A stretch of 64,000 nt of DNA, taken from Dendrocalamus latiflorus. Taxonomy: Eukaryota; Streptophyta; Magnoliopsida; Poales; Poaceae. The notes under the pieces are model-generated. The model was not told the origin of the DNA. It did no database searches and was given only the letters and a program-made list of their open reading frames with translations. Numbering within the stretch: position 1 is the stretch's first letter; each line of letters opens with the position of its first letter. Where the stretch lies: assembly GCA_017311315.1 (NCBI GenBank), contig CM029619.1, forward strand, positions 28,477,656 through 28,541,655, in the 5' to 3' direction. Both the position numbers and the translations under genes were made by a program. Of this stretch, positions 47,185-59,180 are shown one piece after another.

Positions 47185-47452
47185 GTCGCGTTTCCCCAGT
47201 CAATTGCCTGTGGCGTATTGATGGGTCTTCATCGAGTTTATCTTTTGCTTCCGCTTTATTTCATGTGTGCGAGGTCTTGAAACCTCAATTGTAATAATGA
47301 GACCTTTTCGGTCAGTACTCTCAATTATTGTAATAACGCGATGTTGGTGATGTATTCATTTCTGTATAACTGTGTGCACTAGCTTTGATCTGGGACTAGT
47401 GCAGTAATACACAGAGGGTCCGGGTTCGGAAATCTGGGGTCCCGACACTTAG

Positions 47453-49917
47453 CCTCGAAGGATGAGACGTTTACACATTTCTGAGGTCTTTTTAGTAGGC
47501 TTTCTGTTGAGCTCCCGGGTGCCTTACGAGCGATCCGCAATGACAATGGCACGGAGTTCAAGAATTCTTACTTCGAGAGATTCTGTGATGAGACAGGTGT
47601 AGAGCACCAGTTCTTTTCTCCGCACGTCCCACAACAGAATGGCATCGTGGAGAGGAAGAACCGTACCTTGGTCGAGATGGCCAGGACGATGCTCGATGAG
47701 TACTCTACACCGCGGAAGTTTTAGGCTGAGGCTATAGCTACCGCGTGCCATGTCTCAAATCAAGTTTTTTTTTCGAGCACACTTGCACCGCACTTCTTAT
47801 GAGTTAAGATATGGGCGAAAGCCCAGTGTATCTCATTTTCGTGTGTTTGGTTGCAAGTGCTTTATTCTGAAATACGGGAACCTAGACAAATTCGAGTCAC
47901 GTTCTTGTGATGGGATCTTTCTAGGTTACTCGACTTCTTCGCGGGCTTATCGGGTTTGGAACTGCGAGTCTAGTAAGATGGTAGAGACCTGTGAGGTGAC
48001 CTTCGACGAGACCAGTCTGGGGACTAGGCCCGATATCTCAGGTTCTTTAAAGCAGTCCGAGGCCATCTTTGTGGATGATGAGGACGACGGAGATGAGGGT
48101 TGTCTACCCGATCCAGTCCCTCATCCACCCCTGGAGGTGCCGTCTTCCACCGCACCTCGAGGCGATCAACCCATGTCTTCTGCTTCTTCTGGAGCTAGTG
48201 GCTCTGTTCCTACCTCGTCAGCTCATGAGGTAGAGGCCACTTCTTCATCTCATTCTGGACCTCCTCGACATAACCAGAAAGCTCATCCTTTCGAGCAGAT
48301 TATTGGAGACCTCTTTGAGCGTGTCACACGCTCAAAGTCTGCCACGTCACTTTTCTGTCTTCATTCTGCCTTTGTTGCCTCCTTCGAGCCCAAGGATGTG
48401 TGTCATGCACTTTCTGATGAGTCTTGGGTCAATGCCATGCATGAGGAGCTAGAGAATTTCGAAAGAAACAAGGTCTGGTCGCTTGTTGAGCCCCCTCGTG
48501 GTCACAATGTCATTGGGACCAAGTGGGTGTTCAAGAAGAAGCAGAGTGAGGATGGGGTAGTTGTTTGAAACAAGGCTAGACTGGTAGCTCAGGGGTTCTC
48601 CCAGGTTGAGGGTCTAGATTTTGAGGAGACCTTTGCCCCTGTAGCTAGACTTGAGGCCATTAGAATCCTGCTTGCCTTTGCCGCTTCTAAGGGCTTAAAG
48701 CTTTACCAGATGGATGCCAAGAGTGCCTTCGTCAATGGCTTCATTGAGGAAGAAGTCTATGTGAGACAGCCTCCTGGTTTCGAGAACCCCAAATACCCAA
48801 ACCATGTGTTCAAGCTTTCCAAAGCTTTGTATGGACTTAAGCAAGCCCCTAGAGCTTGGTATGAGAGGCTTAAGTCCTACTTGTTGAGTAATGGTTTTGA
48901 GATGGGTAAAGTAGACAAGACCTTGTTCATCCGCCGCATGGCACTGATCTTCTGCTCGTCCAGATTTATGTGGACGACATCATCTTTGGTGGCTCCTCGC
49001 ATGCTTTCGTTTCCCAGTTTTTCCGATGTCATGAGCTCGGAGTTTGAGATGAGCATGATGGGTGAGTTGAGCTTCTTCCTTGGCTTCCAAATTAAGTAGA
49101 CTCGGGAGGGTACCTTCTTGCATCAGGGCAAGTACACTCGAGACCTCCTGAAGTGCTTTGATATGAGTGATGGTAAGCCGATATCCACTCCTATGGCTAC
49201 ATCAGCTTCACTCGACCCAGATGAGGACGGCGAGCCAGTTGATCAGAAGGAGTATAGGAGTATGATCGGCTCTCTCTTATACCTCACTGCCGCGAGACCG
49301 GACATACACTTTGCTGTGTGTCTATGTGCTCGCTTTCAGGCTTCTTCTCGCGTATGTGCCAGGCGGTGAAGCGCATTCTTCGGTACCTTCGAGCTACCAC
49401 TGACTATGGTATCTGTTACTCTTCCTCGTCCTGTCTTTCCTTGAGAGCCTACTCGGATGCAGACTTTGCCGGCTGTAGGATAGATAGGAAGATCACTTCG
49501 GGCACCTGCCAGTTCATTGGCACTTCTCTCGTTTCCTGGTCTTCGAGGAAGTAGTCCGGTGTTGCACAGTCCACCGCAAAGGCCGAGTATGTTGCTGTAG
49601 CCAGTTGCTGTAGCCAGGTGCTTTGGATGGTCTTGACCCTACGGGACTTTGGGTTAGCTATCGACAGTGTTCCACTCTTTTGTGATAACACTTCTGCGAT
49701 TAACATTGCTAAGAACCCAGTGCAGCATTCTCGGACCAAGCATATCGATATTCGCTATCACTTCCTTAGAGACCATGTAGAGAAGGGTGCCATCGTGCTC
49801 CAGTTTGTGGAGAGTGACCACCAGTTGGCTGATATCTTTACCAAGCCTTTGGATAGCTCTAGGTTTTCAGCTCTACGGGGAGAGCTTGGGGTGGTTTGTC
49901 CTTACGGACTGTTGTGA
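47453..49917 (+). pseudogene. Sirevirus integrase (rest), reverse transcriptase, RNase H
   Basis: IN continues with RNDNGTEFKN (second Asp) and QQNGIVERKNR (Glu). RT starts near 48500 (GTKWVFKKKQ), with LVAQGFSQVEG, YQMDAKSAFVNG and LYGLKQAPRAWYERL. Catalytic YVDD at 48967-48978 lies in a different frame from the sequence before and after it, so two compensating indels bracket it. RNase H has STAKAEYVA, FCDNTSAI and QLADIFTKPL near the end. In-frame stops: TGA 47482, TAG 47722, TGA 48566, TAG near 49097 and TAG 49552, all readable as single transitions. Inactive. Confidence 0.92.
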
Positions 49918-51638
49918 GGAGAAGCTTTGTGCTTTACTACTTTATCTTATTTATTATGCTCTTACTCCTATCTGTTGCATTGCATTTGGGATGCATTGGG
50001 TTAGTTCTTCTAGCATAGGTTAGAGTGGTTCTCTTGCCTAGCTACTTAGACTTCTTGCTCTTATCTTGTGATTCCAGGATGCTGCTTATTAGTTGTCTTT
50101 CTTCTCTCTAGGTGGAGCTTACTCACTTCTTGTGGGTTCTAGCGAGGGTTGGGCCACCCTCGGGTAGACAGGGTACGTGTTTGCTCCCTAGTTTATTAGT
50201 AGACCAGCTGATAGTCCCGGAGTCATATGGGGTAGATGAGAGTCAGTCTGAGCCATAGTTTCCTCTATATCTTATCTATGCTTTAAGGACTGCCCTTTTG
50301 GTTTTCTTGCCAGCTTCTCGTATTTACTGCTTTGGTTCAGGGGGAGTTCATTTGGGAGCTTCTGGAGCTTAATATTGACATAACTCAACTTGAACTAAAA
50401 GTTGCATCTCATGTTGAGGGGGAGCTGGATTTTCTTGCATTTTCAGCATTTCTGTATTGTAATATAACTGCATTGAGCCTTGATTATTATCCTTTTATGA
50501 CATGTTTACAATGCTTTACATCTTGCCATGACTTGTGCTTATTTGCTAGATTGATCATGACTTCATATCTATAGACTAGCTTTTGCCATGATGAGTTAAT
50601 TAAAATTGCTCAACTTGAACTAAAACTTGTCATGAAATTTCTCGAGACTAGTCTTACTCTAGTTATCCTTTTATGATTCACGCCATGTCAAATAGGCTGA
50701 GTTGAGTCTTGAATCTTCGTTGAGCGTTAGATTGAGCTGTGTTAGTTCTTGATGATGCATAAGTTAGTACAATCTTTTATGGATGCTAAAAGATCTCTTT
50801 TGTGCGAAAAAACTGATCTCACCAATCCTCTCCTATGAGACTGCTTGCCATTGCACTTGGCATGAACTTAGGGGGAGTTTTGAATGACAAGATCATTGTC
50901 TTAAGCTTCTTGCTTGGCATGATCGCATAAGGCTTGAGATCTAGCACATGACTAAACAAAAATCTGGTTGGCAACGACCTTGAATTTCAAAAGAAAATAT
51001 GTCACTTGTGCTTCGTTTACTTAATCTACAAAAAGAACCAAGTACTTAAACAAATGTTTCACTCTTGAGCTTGTAGCACTCTAATTTGACTCAATACTAG
51101 CTCCTTGGTTCCGCTTAGCTTATTGATATGGTTTGCATCATCCTTGGATACCTCTAGCTAGACTTTGATCATGGATGACTTGACATGCTCACAAATTGCA
51201 CTAAATTTCAGATTGTCATCTATTTAGTTTAGCTGGCTTATATATATCCTGTCATGATCTAGATAGCATTCTATTGAGTTATGGCTTGATGTAATACTTA
51301 ATGGTCATTTTGGATAATTCTCATGGCTCTAAATGCTTAAAATAATCAAACTTCAGCCATTTCATCTATTTCCATGATTTGTTCTCTCCCTTGCATCCTT
51401 GATGTGTTTATTGCCAAAAGGGGGAGAATAGTGGTAGAAAACCCCATTTTGGGAGCTTTGAGGAAAACTTGTTCTTTCTTAGCTTTGAGGAAAACTTGTT
51501 CTTTCTTTTGCTCCTTGTGTCGACATGGTCATTAGCATCATTTCGTTCCTTCAGACCATGTTTGACTTCTTTCTTGCATTTCAAACTCAACTTTGTGCTT
51601 TTTTGGGGTTTTGTCAATATACTCATCAAGGGGGAGAT
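49918..51638 (+). other. Sirevirus 3' untranslated region with repeated purine tracts
   Basis: About 1.7 kb without ORF support. GGGGGAG tracts occur near 50340, 50421, 50871, 51420 and 51630. Only the last directly abuts the LTR. Several PPT-like copies before the 3' LTR are a known Sirevirus feature. No env-like frame was recognised. Confidence 0.75.
51628..51638 (+). promoter_or_regulatory. Sirevirus polypurine tract
   Basis: AAGGGGGAGAT immediately before the LTR start TGAGAGACC at 51639. Confidence 0.8.
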
Positions 51639-52139
51639 TGAGAGACCATGTGGAGGTCATCCCATGTGTGTGATGATTAATTGACATCGGTTTAGGAAAG
51701 TCGAGTTTGATTTGGTTGGTTCGGTCCTTGACGTTGCGTGATGCAATCGGGCTCGGTCGGACTTGGTCAAACCTAGTCAAAATGGTTAGGATGCATATTA
51801 TGTCGACTTGTCAGGTTTGGGCTATTTCATGCTTAATATGGTTCATTGATGCTAATGTGCTTTCATGTATCGAGCGGTGCTATTTGATGTGTTTCTTGTC
51901 TGTGATGGCTGCAGGACATCGAGGCGGAGTCGTGGCGAGACACGAGGTGGCCGGACTAGACACGGGCGGTGTCGAGGTCAGATCGGTCGAGATGTGTCGA
52001 AGACGGCAGAGACTCGAGGTGGTTGCGATGCTTGGTCGACAAGGAGCGCGGAAGCTTCCCTGAAGGTGCAAGAGGGGCGAAATGGTCATTTTCGTGAGGC
52101 TGCACAAGCGGGAGCGGGTTCCGTTGGATTCAGCGGACG

Positions 52140-52160
52140 TAACGGGTTGGAGACCCGTTA
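52140..52160 (+). promoter_or_regulatory. 8-bp perfect inverted repeat just upstream of LTR TATA box
   Basis: TAACGGGT and ACCCGTTA flank the 5-base spacer TGGAG. The TATA box starts nine bases later. Confidence 0.6.
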
Positions 52161-52168
52161 GCCAAGGC

Positions 52169-52177
52169 TATATAAAG
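52169..52177 (+). promoter_or_regulatory. TATA box of Sirevirus 3' LTR
   Basis: CTATATAAAGG followed by a short leader. The equivalent part of the 5' LTR is deleted. Confidence 0.7.
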
Positions 52178-53650
52178 GAGGGAGTGGCTGCATGCCCTCT
52201 TATGCACTCCAAGGGTTTCTAGGGTTTGCTTTAGTCAAAATGAGCTTTAGAGGGTTGTTTTGGCTTTAGGCTTTAGTTGGTGGGGCTTTAGTTGGTAGGA
52301 GAGGCAGAGTTCTGTTGTGAAGCTTGTCCCTCTTCGATGTGTTCTTGAGTGGCTCTCTTTCTCCAAGCATGTAGTGTGTGTTCTTGAGGTTTAGGGAGAG
52401 GAGAGGATGAGTTGAGAATCCATGTAATCATTCCTCTTGTTCTAATGTCCATGCGTATCGGGACTCCTTGTAATCCCTGTTTGATTGGAATGAAGAATCT
52501 GAAGTTTATTTCTCCTGTTCATCTCTGTTTCCTTCGATGTTCTCTTTTGAGTGATTTCTTGATTTTTTGAGTTTCAAGTTGGTTCTTGCTGTGGAGGCCC
52601 AAAATGGATTGCTCTATGCTGGGATGATGCCTCAAGATCATTTGATCAAGTTTCCCAAGAGCAAACTTCGTTTAATTTCAAATTTTGGTTTTTGGGCTCC
52701 CTGTGTTCTTCAGTGTCATTTCTAGGGTTTTGGTGCTCTTCGTGATTCCCTTCATGAGATGGCACGAAATTTGGCGTGTTGAGTCGAGAGGCTATTAAAT
52801 AGCTACCCTCAAAGTTTCGTGGCCAAAGGATCAAAGTTTTAATGGGAATTTAAGATTTTGCATTGCTCTCTGAATATTTATTTTCCTCTGTTCTTGTTTC
52901 TAGGGTTTGGAGTTATTTCGATTTTCTTCTTCAATAGTTTGTGTCCAGACTTGGGTCTTTGAGCCTTAATGATATTCCTGAGCTATTCCCTGTGTTTCTT
53001 GAGCAAAGAATCAGAAATGACATGGCAATTTGTGAATTAGAGTTACTCTCTGTAACTTTTCAGTTCTTGGTAAAAAATCTCAGATTCTTGTTCTCCAAAT
53101 GAATTTCCTTGTTGTTTGAGGTCCCTTTGGTGTTTGGAATAGCGCACCTACCTTCTGGGAAAAGGGCAACATCAGAAAACCACTCTTTTGGTTGAATTCA
53201 TGTTTTTCCAGAAAATTCAGCAAAAAACAAGTGTTCTCGGGCTCCCTGTTTTCAGGCAACCGGTCAGACCGGATTTTGGCCTGCGGTGTGACCGTCTCAA
53301 GGATTGCGGTCTGACCGGCATTATAGAACCGGTCTGACCGGCCGACCAACTGCGGTCAGACCGGCCCCATGGGCGGTCAGACCAGCCGGCCCGTGAAGAT
53401 GCTGATTTCAGTCATTTTTCAGTGGGACTTGGCTCTTCCTGTTTTGATGGATCTTCTTGATTACTTTGGTGTTATTTTACATCCTTGTTCTCTCATCTGA
53501 ATTGGTTGATGTGCTAGTTGTTTTCTTCTTTTCATTGCTCCTCCTTCATAGCTTTTTAGCTCTCAGAGAGGAGATTCTCTGTTAGTACTTTGACGGGTTA
53601 ATTTTTAAGAGTCAACATTCAGCCCCCTCTGTCGCCATTTCGGTCCATCA

Positions 53651-54929
53651 GAAGGCCGCCGTGGAGGGGAGCACGGGTGGCGAAGTGCTTCAGTCGACGG
53701 TGGGGGAAGGTCCGGAGCACCATGGAGAGGCTCCCGGAGCGTGGAATCGACCGGAGCTTTAGCGGACAGCCGGAATCACGCAGGAGCACAGCGTCGACCG
53801 GTTTCGGAGAAGAGGGTCGTGCGATGAGCCAGAGGCACGGGGATTCAATTAGGTGAGAGGGGAGGTAGCGGGCTCCAGGAGGCACGCCGGAGGGCCGAGC
53901 ACAGCGTGGAAGCAGAGACAGGGGAGGAAGGGAAGCAAAAAGGGGTGCGCAGGGAGTGAGGGAGGGCCAAGGCCTCTTGTAACTGGAGGAGGCGGGGGGG
54001 GGGGTTGTTGGCGGAGGACCGGGCGGCCGACCGGCGCGGGGCTCAGCGCGCGGAGGTGCGGGGCTCTACGTGCGGGGGCGTAGAGCGGGGGATGTGACCG
54101 GGCACTGGTGGAGGGGACACGACTGCAGGGCAGGGATGCGGCGAAAGGACAAGGCAGGCACACGTGATGATGGAACTTGCTGCGGGGTCAAAGAAGGAAA
54201 GGAGACGCGGAGGATGCTCGGCCACAGAAGAAGGAAGGAGGTGGGGAAAAGAAAGAAGGGATGAGGTAGGCGCGCTGCGGAGGGGGCCCGCTGGTCAGAG
54301 AGCAAGGAAACAGGGAGGGTGGGGCCCACGTGGCGGTGACAGAGAGTGGGGAAGGAGGATTGGGCTAGCGGGGGGAAAAGCAGCGTGGAGAGGTGGTTGG
54401 GCCGGGCCAGTCGGCCGGCCTGACTTCCTCTTGTCCTTTATTTATTTATTTATATATATATTTACATGTACATTTATCTAGTTAATTACTTGCTTATTTT
54501 ATATGCATATATATATATATATATTTTTTTCTTCATGTATATCCTTGTGTATACATTTTTTTTGCTCTAAGCTCTTGGTATACTCAGATGTGTATGTGTA
54601 TACATGTATTGGTTTGTGTTTCACTTACTTTTATTGCCCTTTTATGATACTATTTTCAATATGAAATTTTTATACTTTAATTTAAATCTGTCCCTCCTTA
54701 GGATGGATTGTCTTTTCAGCTTGGAATTCAAAATCATAGATTTCTTTTACTTCCATATTTTTTGTATGACTTATTCATGCTATTATTTTCCATGAACCTC
54801 TTCAACATTTTAGAAGCTTAACCCAAAAATTTAGAGAACACCATGGAAAATTCAAATTTTCAAGAGAATACATTGCCAAATAATTTAAAAGCTTCACATT
54901 TTTCAAATTTAAAATTTATGGATGTTACA
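53651..54929 (-). mobile_element. LTR F, truncated minus-strand long LTR
   Basis: The right terminus ATGGATGTTACA reads TGTAACATCC on the minus strand and matches LTR E over the last kilobase (TA-repeat stretch, then the AAGCTT-rich end). The left side begins at the copia 3' LTR border and its continuation is not in the window. The GC-rich 53651-54420 has no supported gene. Confidence 0.65.
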
Positions 54930-55826
54930 CTCACCTACTCCCGTGCGTCATTACTCCCTACAGAGCCGTGGCACCGCCCTGTCGCTCGGACTTGACTCCC
55001 TGCCAACTCCCTCAACTCGCCCGTGCTGTCTGCCAGCTCTGTAGCTGGCCCACTCTACGCCATTACTCGCCGCGGGCAGTGTTGACCTACTCTCTCGCTA
55101 CCCACTCTCCTCGCTTCTTCTTAAGGCCAGCCACCCCCACCAAAAGCTCCGCGCTACTCCTTAGTCCCTCCTAGAGGAGCCGATTGAGGTTTGAGCCACC
55201 GCATCGCTGCTGGCGAGCTTCCTCAGCTCTGGTAATCTTCCGAGCTTAACTCCTTCATTTCTTCTCTAAAGTTCGATTGCATTCATTGACATGACCTCCT
55301 TTGCTTCCTGATTACGCCGGTGAACTCCATTGGCCGAGAGCGTCTCTCCCCTGCCCTGTCGGCGGAGCTCGCCGTCGACCGAAGGGAGGCCGCCGTGGAT
55401 AGCTCGGCAGAGAGCTCCTCAGCTCAAACCACCGCCTCCATTGTAATCCCCTCACTCCAGAGATGCTCAAAACACCACCAATTTGTCCGGAGCGCCGCTA
55501 ATGGTTTCTGGTATCAGAAAATCACCGACAGACTTCTCTTCGGCCATTCGCCGCCGTTGAGCCTCGTCGTCCTTTCCAAAGCCCCAAAACAGGTTCCCCG
55601 TTTCCCAAGGCACCTCGTGCCACCCTTGGATACTGCAGGAATGTGCCGCCAGTGCCATTTCGCTCACGCCGTTGTTCTCTGCCTCGCAGCGAGAACGATA
55701 GGCGAGAGGTAGACGACGACATGGACACATTAGAACCGTCCATGTCTTCGTTGCCGTCAAACCTCAGCCATCAGATGGTCTATTCCCTCGGCCATCCGAT
55801 CTCACTTAACTCCCTCGATCTGGGTC
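54930..55826 (+). mobile_element. LTR G, left part
   Basis: A GC-rich, stop-poor leader-like sequence that continues at 60192 after removal of T2 (TSD GGGTC). Layout resembles the centre of a plus-strand long LTR. No terminus was recognised on the left, where LTR F adjoins. The overlapping small ORFs are not supported. Confidence 0.55.
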
Positions 55827-56070
55827 TGTTGTGGCTACAGACCAAACAGAGAGAGAGATGGTAGTGGAGAGTGATGGAGATGAGTATGATGGCCTCTCCT
55901 CCCCCCATGGCCGGTATTCTATATATATACATGGGGAGTGCTTTTACAACAATGCCCTTACAGCTGATCATCCCCTCCAGGGGTGTTTGTGTTAGTACAC
56001 GTGGCCTATTCTGGGCCTTATAACTTCCTACCAGGCCTGCTGGGTTTAGGTGGGGGCCACCCCTACGACA
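55827..56070 (-). repeat. T2 3' LTR
   Basis: TGTTGTGG...CTACGACA. It differs from the partner LTR at GTGTTAGTAC versus GTGTCATTAC (56003 region). Confidence 0.95.
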
Positions 56071-56940
56071 GGAGCCTCTCATGGTGAAGGGCTTCACAGG
56101 GCCGAAGCCATGTCGCCGAGTCCTTTGGCCCCCTCCATCCCCGCGGCCTGTGAACTTCTCCAAACTTGACCCGGGGCTACGCTGTGGCCGAAGCAGATGC
56201 GCACGCTCCGGCTCTCACCCTTCGAGTTGGGCGGCGGCGGAAGTGGCCCCGGCCGATGCAGACACGCGCCGGGGGCGTTGCACTGGCATAGGTAAGCGTG
56301 GCGGGCCCCTGAGCCGCCGTGTGAGCCTTAAACGATAAGGGACACGTTGCGACGCTCGTTCTTCCGGCCGTCCACGTGGTGAAGCGTGCCTGGCGTGGTG
56401 CGGGTCTTGAGGCGTCGTGACCATCAATGTGACGGCGGACTCCCGGCATTTGGACTTCTGAGGCGCGCGCGCCCGGTGGTGTGCTTTTTAATGGCGGTTG
56501 GCATGCCGCCGATTGGCATCCCTCCACGCTGGCGACTCTTCGCCTGGTGATGCCGAGTATAAATATGCTGGCGTCGGGGGCCGTTCCCTAGACATTCCTT
56601 GCTGCACATCCCGTACCTGTTCATGGTTAACTTCTCACATGTAGGGAAAATTTTGTTCATCTGCGTTTGATGACTGCGTCGACCGGTGTCAATGCCCGCG
56701 AGCGCTGGTGAACAAAATATGTCCTATTTATGGGAATGCTTCACAGCTTGATGCGGAAATGGCAAGGCCTGACTTGCTCTCGTAGACAGATATGAAGTCA
56801 TCCCTACGCTCTGATCGTGCGAATGAGCATATGCTGGTGTGGCGACGCATATCTGTTTACGAGAGCATGTCTGCTCTTGCCGCAAATTGACCTTTGCATG
56901 CTCGAGTTATTGTGGTCGTATGTGCTATTCTGCGTTCTTC
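56071..56940 (+). other. T2 segment with antisense-direction TATA box
   Basis: 870 bp between LTR and tandem repeat 2 without a supported gene. TATAAATA at 56558-56565 points into the antisense gene remnant, in the role of the T1 TATA box at 18084-18096. Confidence 0.45.
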
Positions 56941-57352
56941 AAGCGCGCTCCGTCCTCGCACCCTTCGAACGGGTGGCAGCGAAGCTGGCGCCTAGTCGAA
57001 GTAGACGCGCGCGCTCCGTCCCCTACCCTTCGAACGGGTGGTAGGGAAGCTGGCGCCTAGTCAACGTAGACATGCGCGCTCCGTCCCCTACCCTTCGAAC
57101 GGGTGGCAGCGAAGCTGGCGCCTAGTCGAAGTAGACGCGCGCGCTCCGTCCCCTACCCTTCGAACGGGTGGCAGCGAAGCTGGCGCCTAGTCAAAGTAGA
57201 CGCGCGCGCTCCGTCCCCTACCCTTCGAACGGGTGGCAGCGAAGCTGGGCCTAGTCAAAGTAGACGCGCGCGCTCCGTCCCCTACCCTTCGAACGGGTGG
57301 CAGCGAAGCTGGCGCCTAGTCGAAGTAGACGCGCGCGCTCCGTCCCCTACCC
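56941..57352. repeat. T2 tandem repeat 2: about six 65-bp units
   Basis: Units CGCTCCGTCCCCTACCC ... GGTGGCAGCGAAGCTGG ... GTAGACGCGCG are the reverse complement of T1's 18490-18838 array. Each has the palindrome TTCGAA. The array runs directly into the antisense gene remnant at 57353. Confidence 0.92.
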
Positions 57353-57742
57353 TTGGTAACTGAGGTGCCGGACCGCGCCTTTGGCCCGGAGGAGCTGTCT
57401 CGGACCCTCCGCTGGGTCGGGGATGTCGCCAACGTCGCGCGCGGCGCCGCGACGTCCTTTGGCACCCACCGCGGCTGTACGCACGTCGCCGGGCTGGATG
57501 ACCCCCAGCTGGAGATACCTGGCGGGGCCAGAGTAATGTCCGACGCCGTCCGCTCCGCTCGCTGTGCCCTCGGACCCTTCTTCGACCGGATCTGGGATTA
57601 CGTCGGGCCGGATGCTGCGCGGATCGAGCTCTGGAAGTCGCTCTACGGGACGGGGAGCCTCGGCCAATTTCTGGACAGGGTCCCTCAACGCGACGAGGGC
57701 GGCTCTGGGCCCTCCGAAGGCGCCGGGAACCCGCAGGTCTGA
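57353..57742 (+). pseudogene. T2 antisense gene remnant (C-terminal part only)
   Basis: About 129 codons matching the end of the T1 antisense protein (RVMSDAVRSARCALGPFFDRIWDYVG versus VMSDAIRSIGPSLQNFHQRIWGRFG, quoted in part). The Transposase_28-like N-terminal domain and the coiled coil are gone. The 5' border is the last unit of tandem repeat 2, and no ATG start is present. That the tail alone survives next to the repeats suggests either a random deletion end or a need for the DNA itself. Confidence 0.75.
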
Positions 57743-58194
57743 CGCCGTGGTGCCTAGGTGTAGGCGTGTGTTGTACTGCTCCCTCTTTTTGCGAATGGAG
57801 TGCACACTTGATGCATTCATTCTGACTTTCGCCTATATCCCGGGCAGCTTCCTTGCTGGGGCCGGCTTCTTGCGGCCGACCTTTCGACCCGGCGACGCCT
57901 GCGACGCTGGCGAAGGGCCGAAGAGTCGCTGGACATTTGGGCGGGCCAACCTTCTTTCAGCAGGGCCCCAGCTTTAGCGCGTGTTAAGGACGAACCCGCG
58001 GGATAGCGGCTTAGAGCGGCAAGGATAGCAAATACAGATTTGCTGACATCTTAGGATATGCGCTGTGTTGATGCCACTTTGGATTCACCGGTACGCCACA
58101 CGCTACGCGGGGACGAGATCTTCGCGGTCGACGCGCTCCGTTGGCGAAGTAGCTGCGCAAGGGTTCCTTAGAACGGCGCTTACGGGGGCAGTCC
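57743..58194. other. T2 spacer without recognisable gene
   Basis: About 450 bp between the antisense stop and tandem repeat 1. Nothing identifiable. Confidence 0.5.
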
Positions 58195-59180
58195 TTGGCA
58201 CCTCGCCTTTTTACAGCCCGTAGACTGGCGTGTGTGGAACTTTGCCTTTTTATAGTCCGTAGACTGGCGTGTGCGGAGGCGGACCTCAACGCTACGCCTT
58301 ATTTAGAGTCCGCGGACTAGTGCGTGTGGAGGCGGACCTCGACGCTATGACTTCTTTTATAGTCCGGAGACTCGCGCGTGCGGAGGCAGACCTCGATGCT
58401 ACGTCTTATTTAAAGTCCGTAGACTGGTGCGTGTGGAGGCGGACCTCGACGCTACGACTTCCTTTATAGTCCGGAGACTCGCGCGTGCGGAGGCAGACCT
58501 CGACGCTACGTCTTATTTAAAGTCCGTAGACTGGTGCGTGCGGAGGCGGACCTCGACGCTACAACTTCCTTTATAGTCCGGAGACTCGCGCGTGCGGAGG
58601 CAGACCTCGACGCTACGTCTTATTTAAAGTCCGTAGACTGGTGCGTGCGGAGGCGGACCTCGACGCTACGACTTCCTTTATAGTCCGGAGACTCGCGCGT
58701 GTGGAGGCAGACCTCGACGCTACGTCTTATTTAAAGTCCGTAGACAGGTGCGTGCGGAGGCGGACCTCGACGCTACGACTTCCTTTATAGTCCGGAGACT
58801 CGCGCGTGCGGAGGTAGACCTCGACGCTACGTCTTGTTTAAAGTCCGCAGACTAGTGCGTGCGGAGGCGGACCTCGACGCTACGTCTTATTTAAAGTCCG
58901 CACACTAGTGCGTGCGGAGGCAGACCTCGACGCTACGACTTCCTTTATAGTCCGGAGACTCGCGCGTGCGGAGGCAGACCTCGACGCTACGTCTTATTTA
59001 AAGTCCGTAGACTAGTACGTGCGGAGGCGGACCTCGACGCTACGACATCCTTTATAGTCTGGAGACTCGCGCGTGCGGAGGCAGACCTCGACGCTACGTC
59101 TTGTTTAAAGTCCGTAGACTAGTGCGTGCGGAGGCGGACCTCGACGCTACGTCTTATTTAAAGTCCGCAGACTGGTGCGC
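58195..59180. repeat. T2 tandem repeat 1: about 17 alternating 52/53-bp monomers
   Basis: Reverse complement of the T1 array at 14141-15015, with the same two alternating variants (GTCTTATTTAAAGTCCG type and GACTTCCTTTATAGTCCGG type) and the same AGTC-N4-GACT dyad. It lies between gag and the antisense gene end, as in T1. Confidence 0.92.

Larger units (their letters stand above)
43911..47447 (+). mobile_element. B: solo Tekay/Del-like LTR, plus
   Basis: 3537 bp. It starts TATAACATCCC (first G mutated to A) and ends GGGGTCCCGACA, with TSD CTTAG at 43906-43910 and 47448-47452. No internal region. It has a TATA box at 44780-44787, candidate mini-ORF exons and the dyad cluster. It is the best intact plus-strand reference for this LTR subfamily. 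Confidence 0.95.
622..53650 (+). mobile_element. Sirevirus-type Ty1/copia retrotransposon, broken by nested insertions
   Basis: Element pieces are 622-2600, 38061-39830, 43431-43910 and 47453-53650. Joined, they give LTR remnant, PBS complementary to initiator tRNA-Met, Gag with a coiled-coil region and zinc fingers, PR, IN, RT, RNase H, a long untranslated 3' region and a 3' LTR of about 2 kb. PR-IN-RT-RH order defines Ty1/copia. The long LTR, palindromes in the LTR and repeated GGGGGAG purine tracts before the 3' LTR match the Sirevirus (SIRE/Maximus) lineage. The coding region has many stops and frameshifts, so the copy is dead. The left host flank was lost, so no outer TSD can be read. 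Confidence 0.9.
51639..53650 (+). repeat. Sirevirus 3' LTR
   Basis: About 2012 bp, TGAGAG...CCATCA. Its last 527 bp align with the truncated 5' LTR, with scattered differences (about 5%), so the element is old. It contains a TATA box at 52169-52177 and the GGTCAGACCGG palindromes at 53260-53390. Confidence 0.85.

Noticed and set aside
51707..52161. Open frames in the Sirevirus 3' LTR as an env-like gene
   Set aside because: Short, overlapping in several frames, inside the LTR U3, and no signal peptide or membrane segment.
54030..54929. TA-rich microsatellites in LTRs E and F as MITE ends
   Set aside because: No terminal inverted repeats or TSDs; they align as ordinary parts of the two LTRs.
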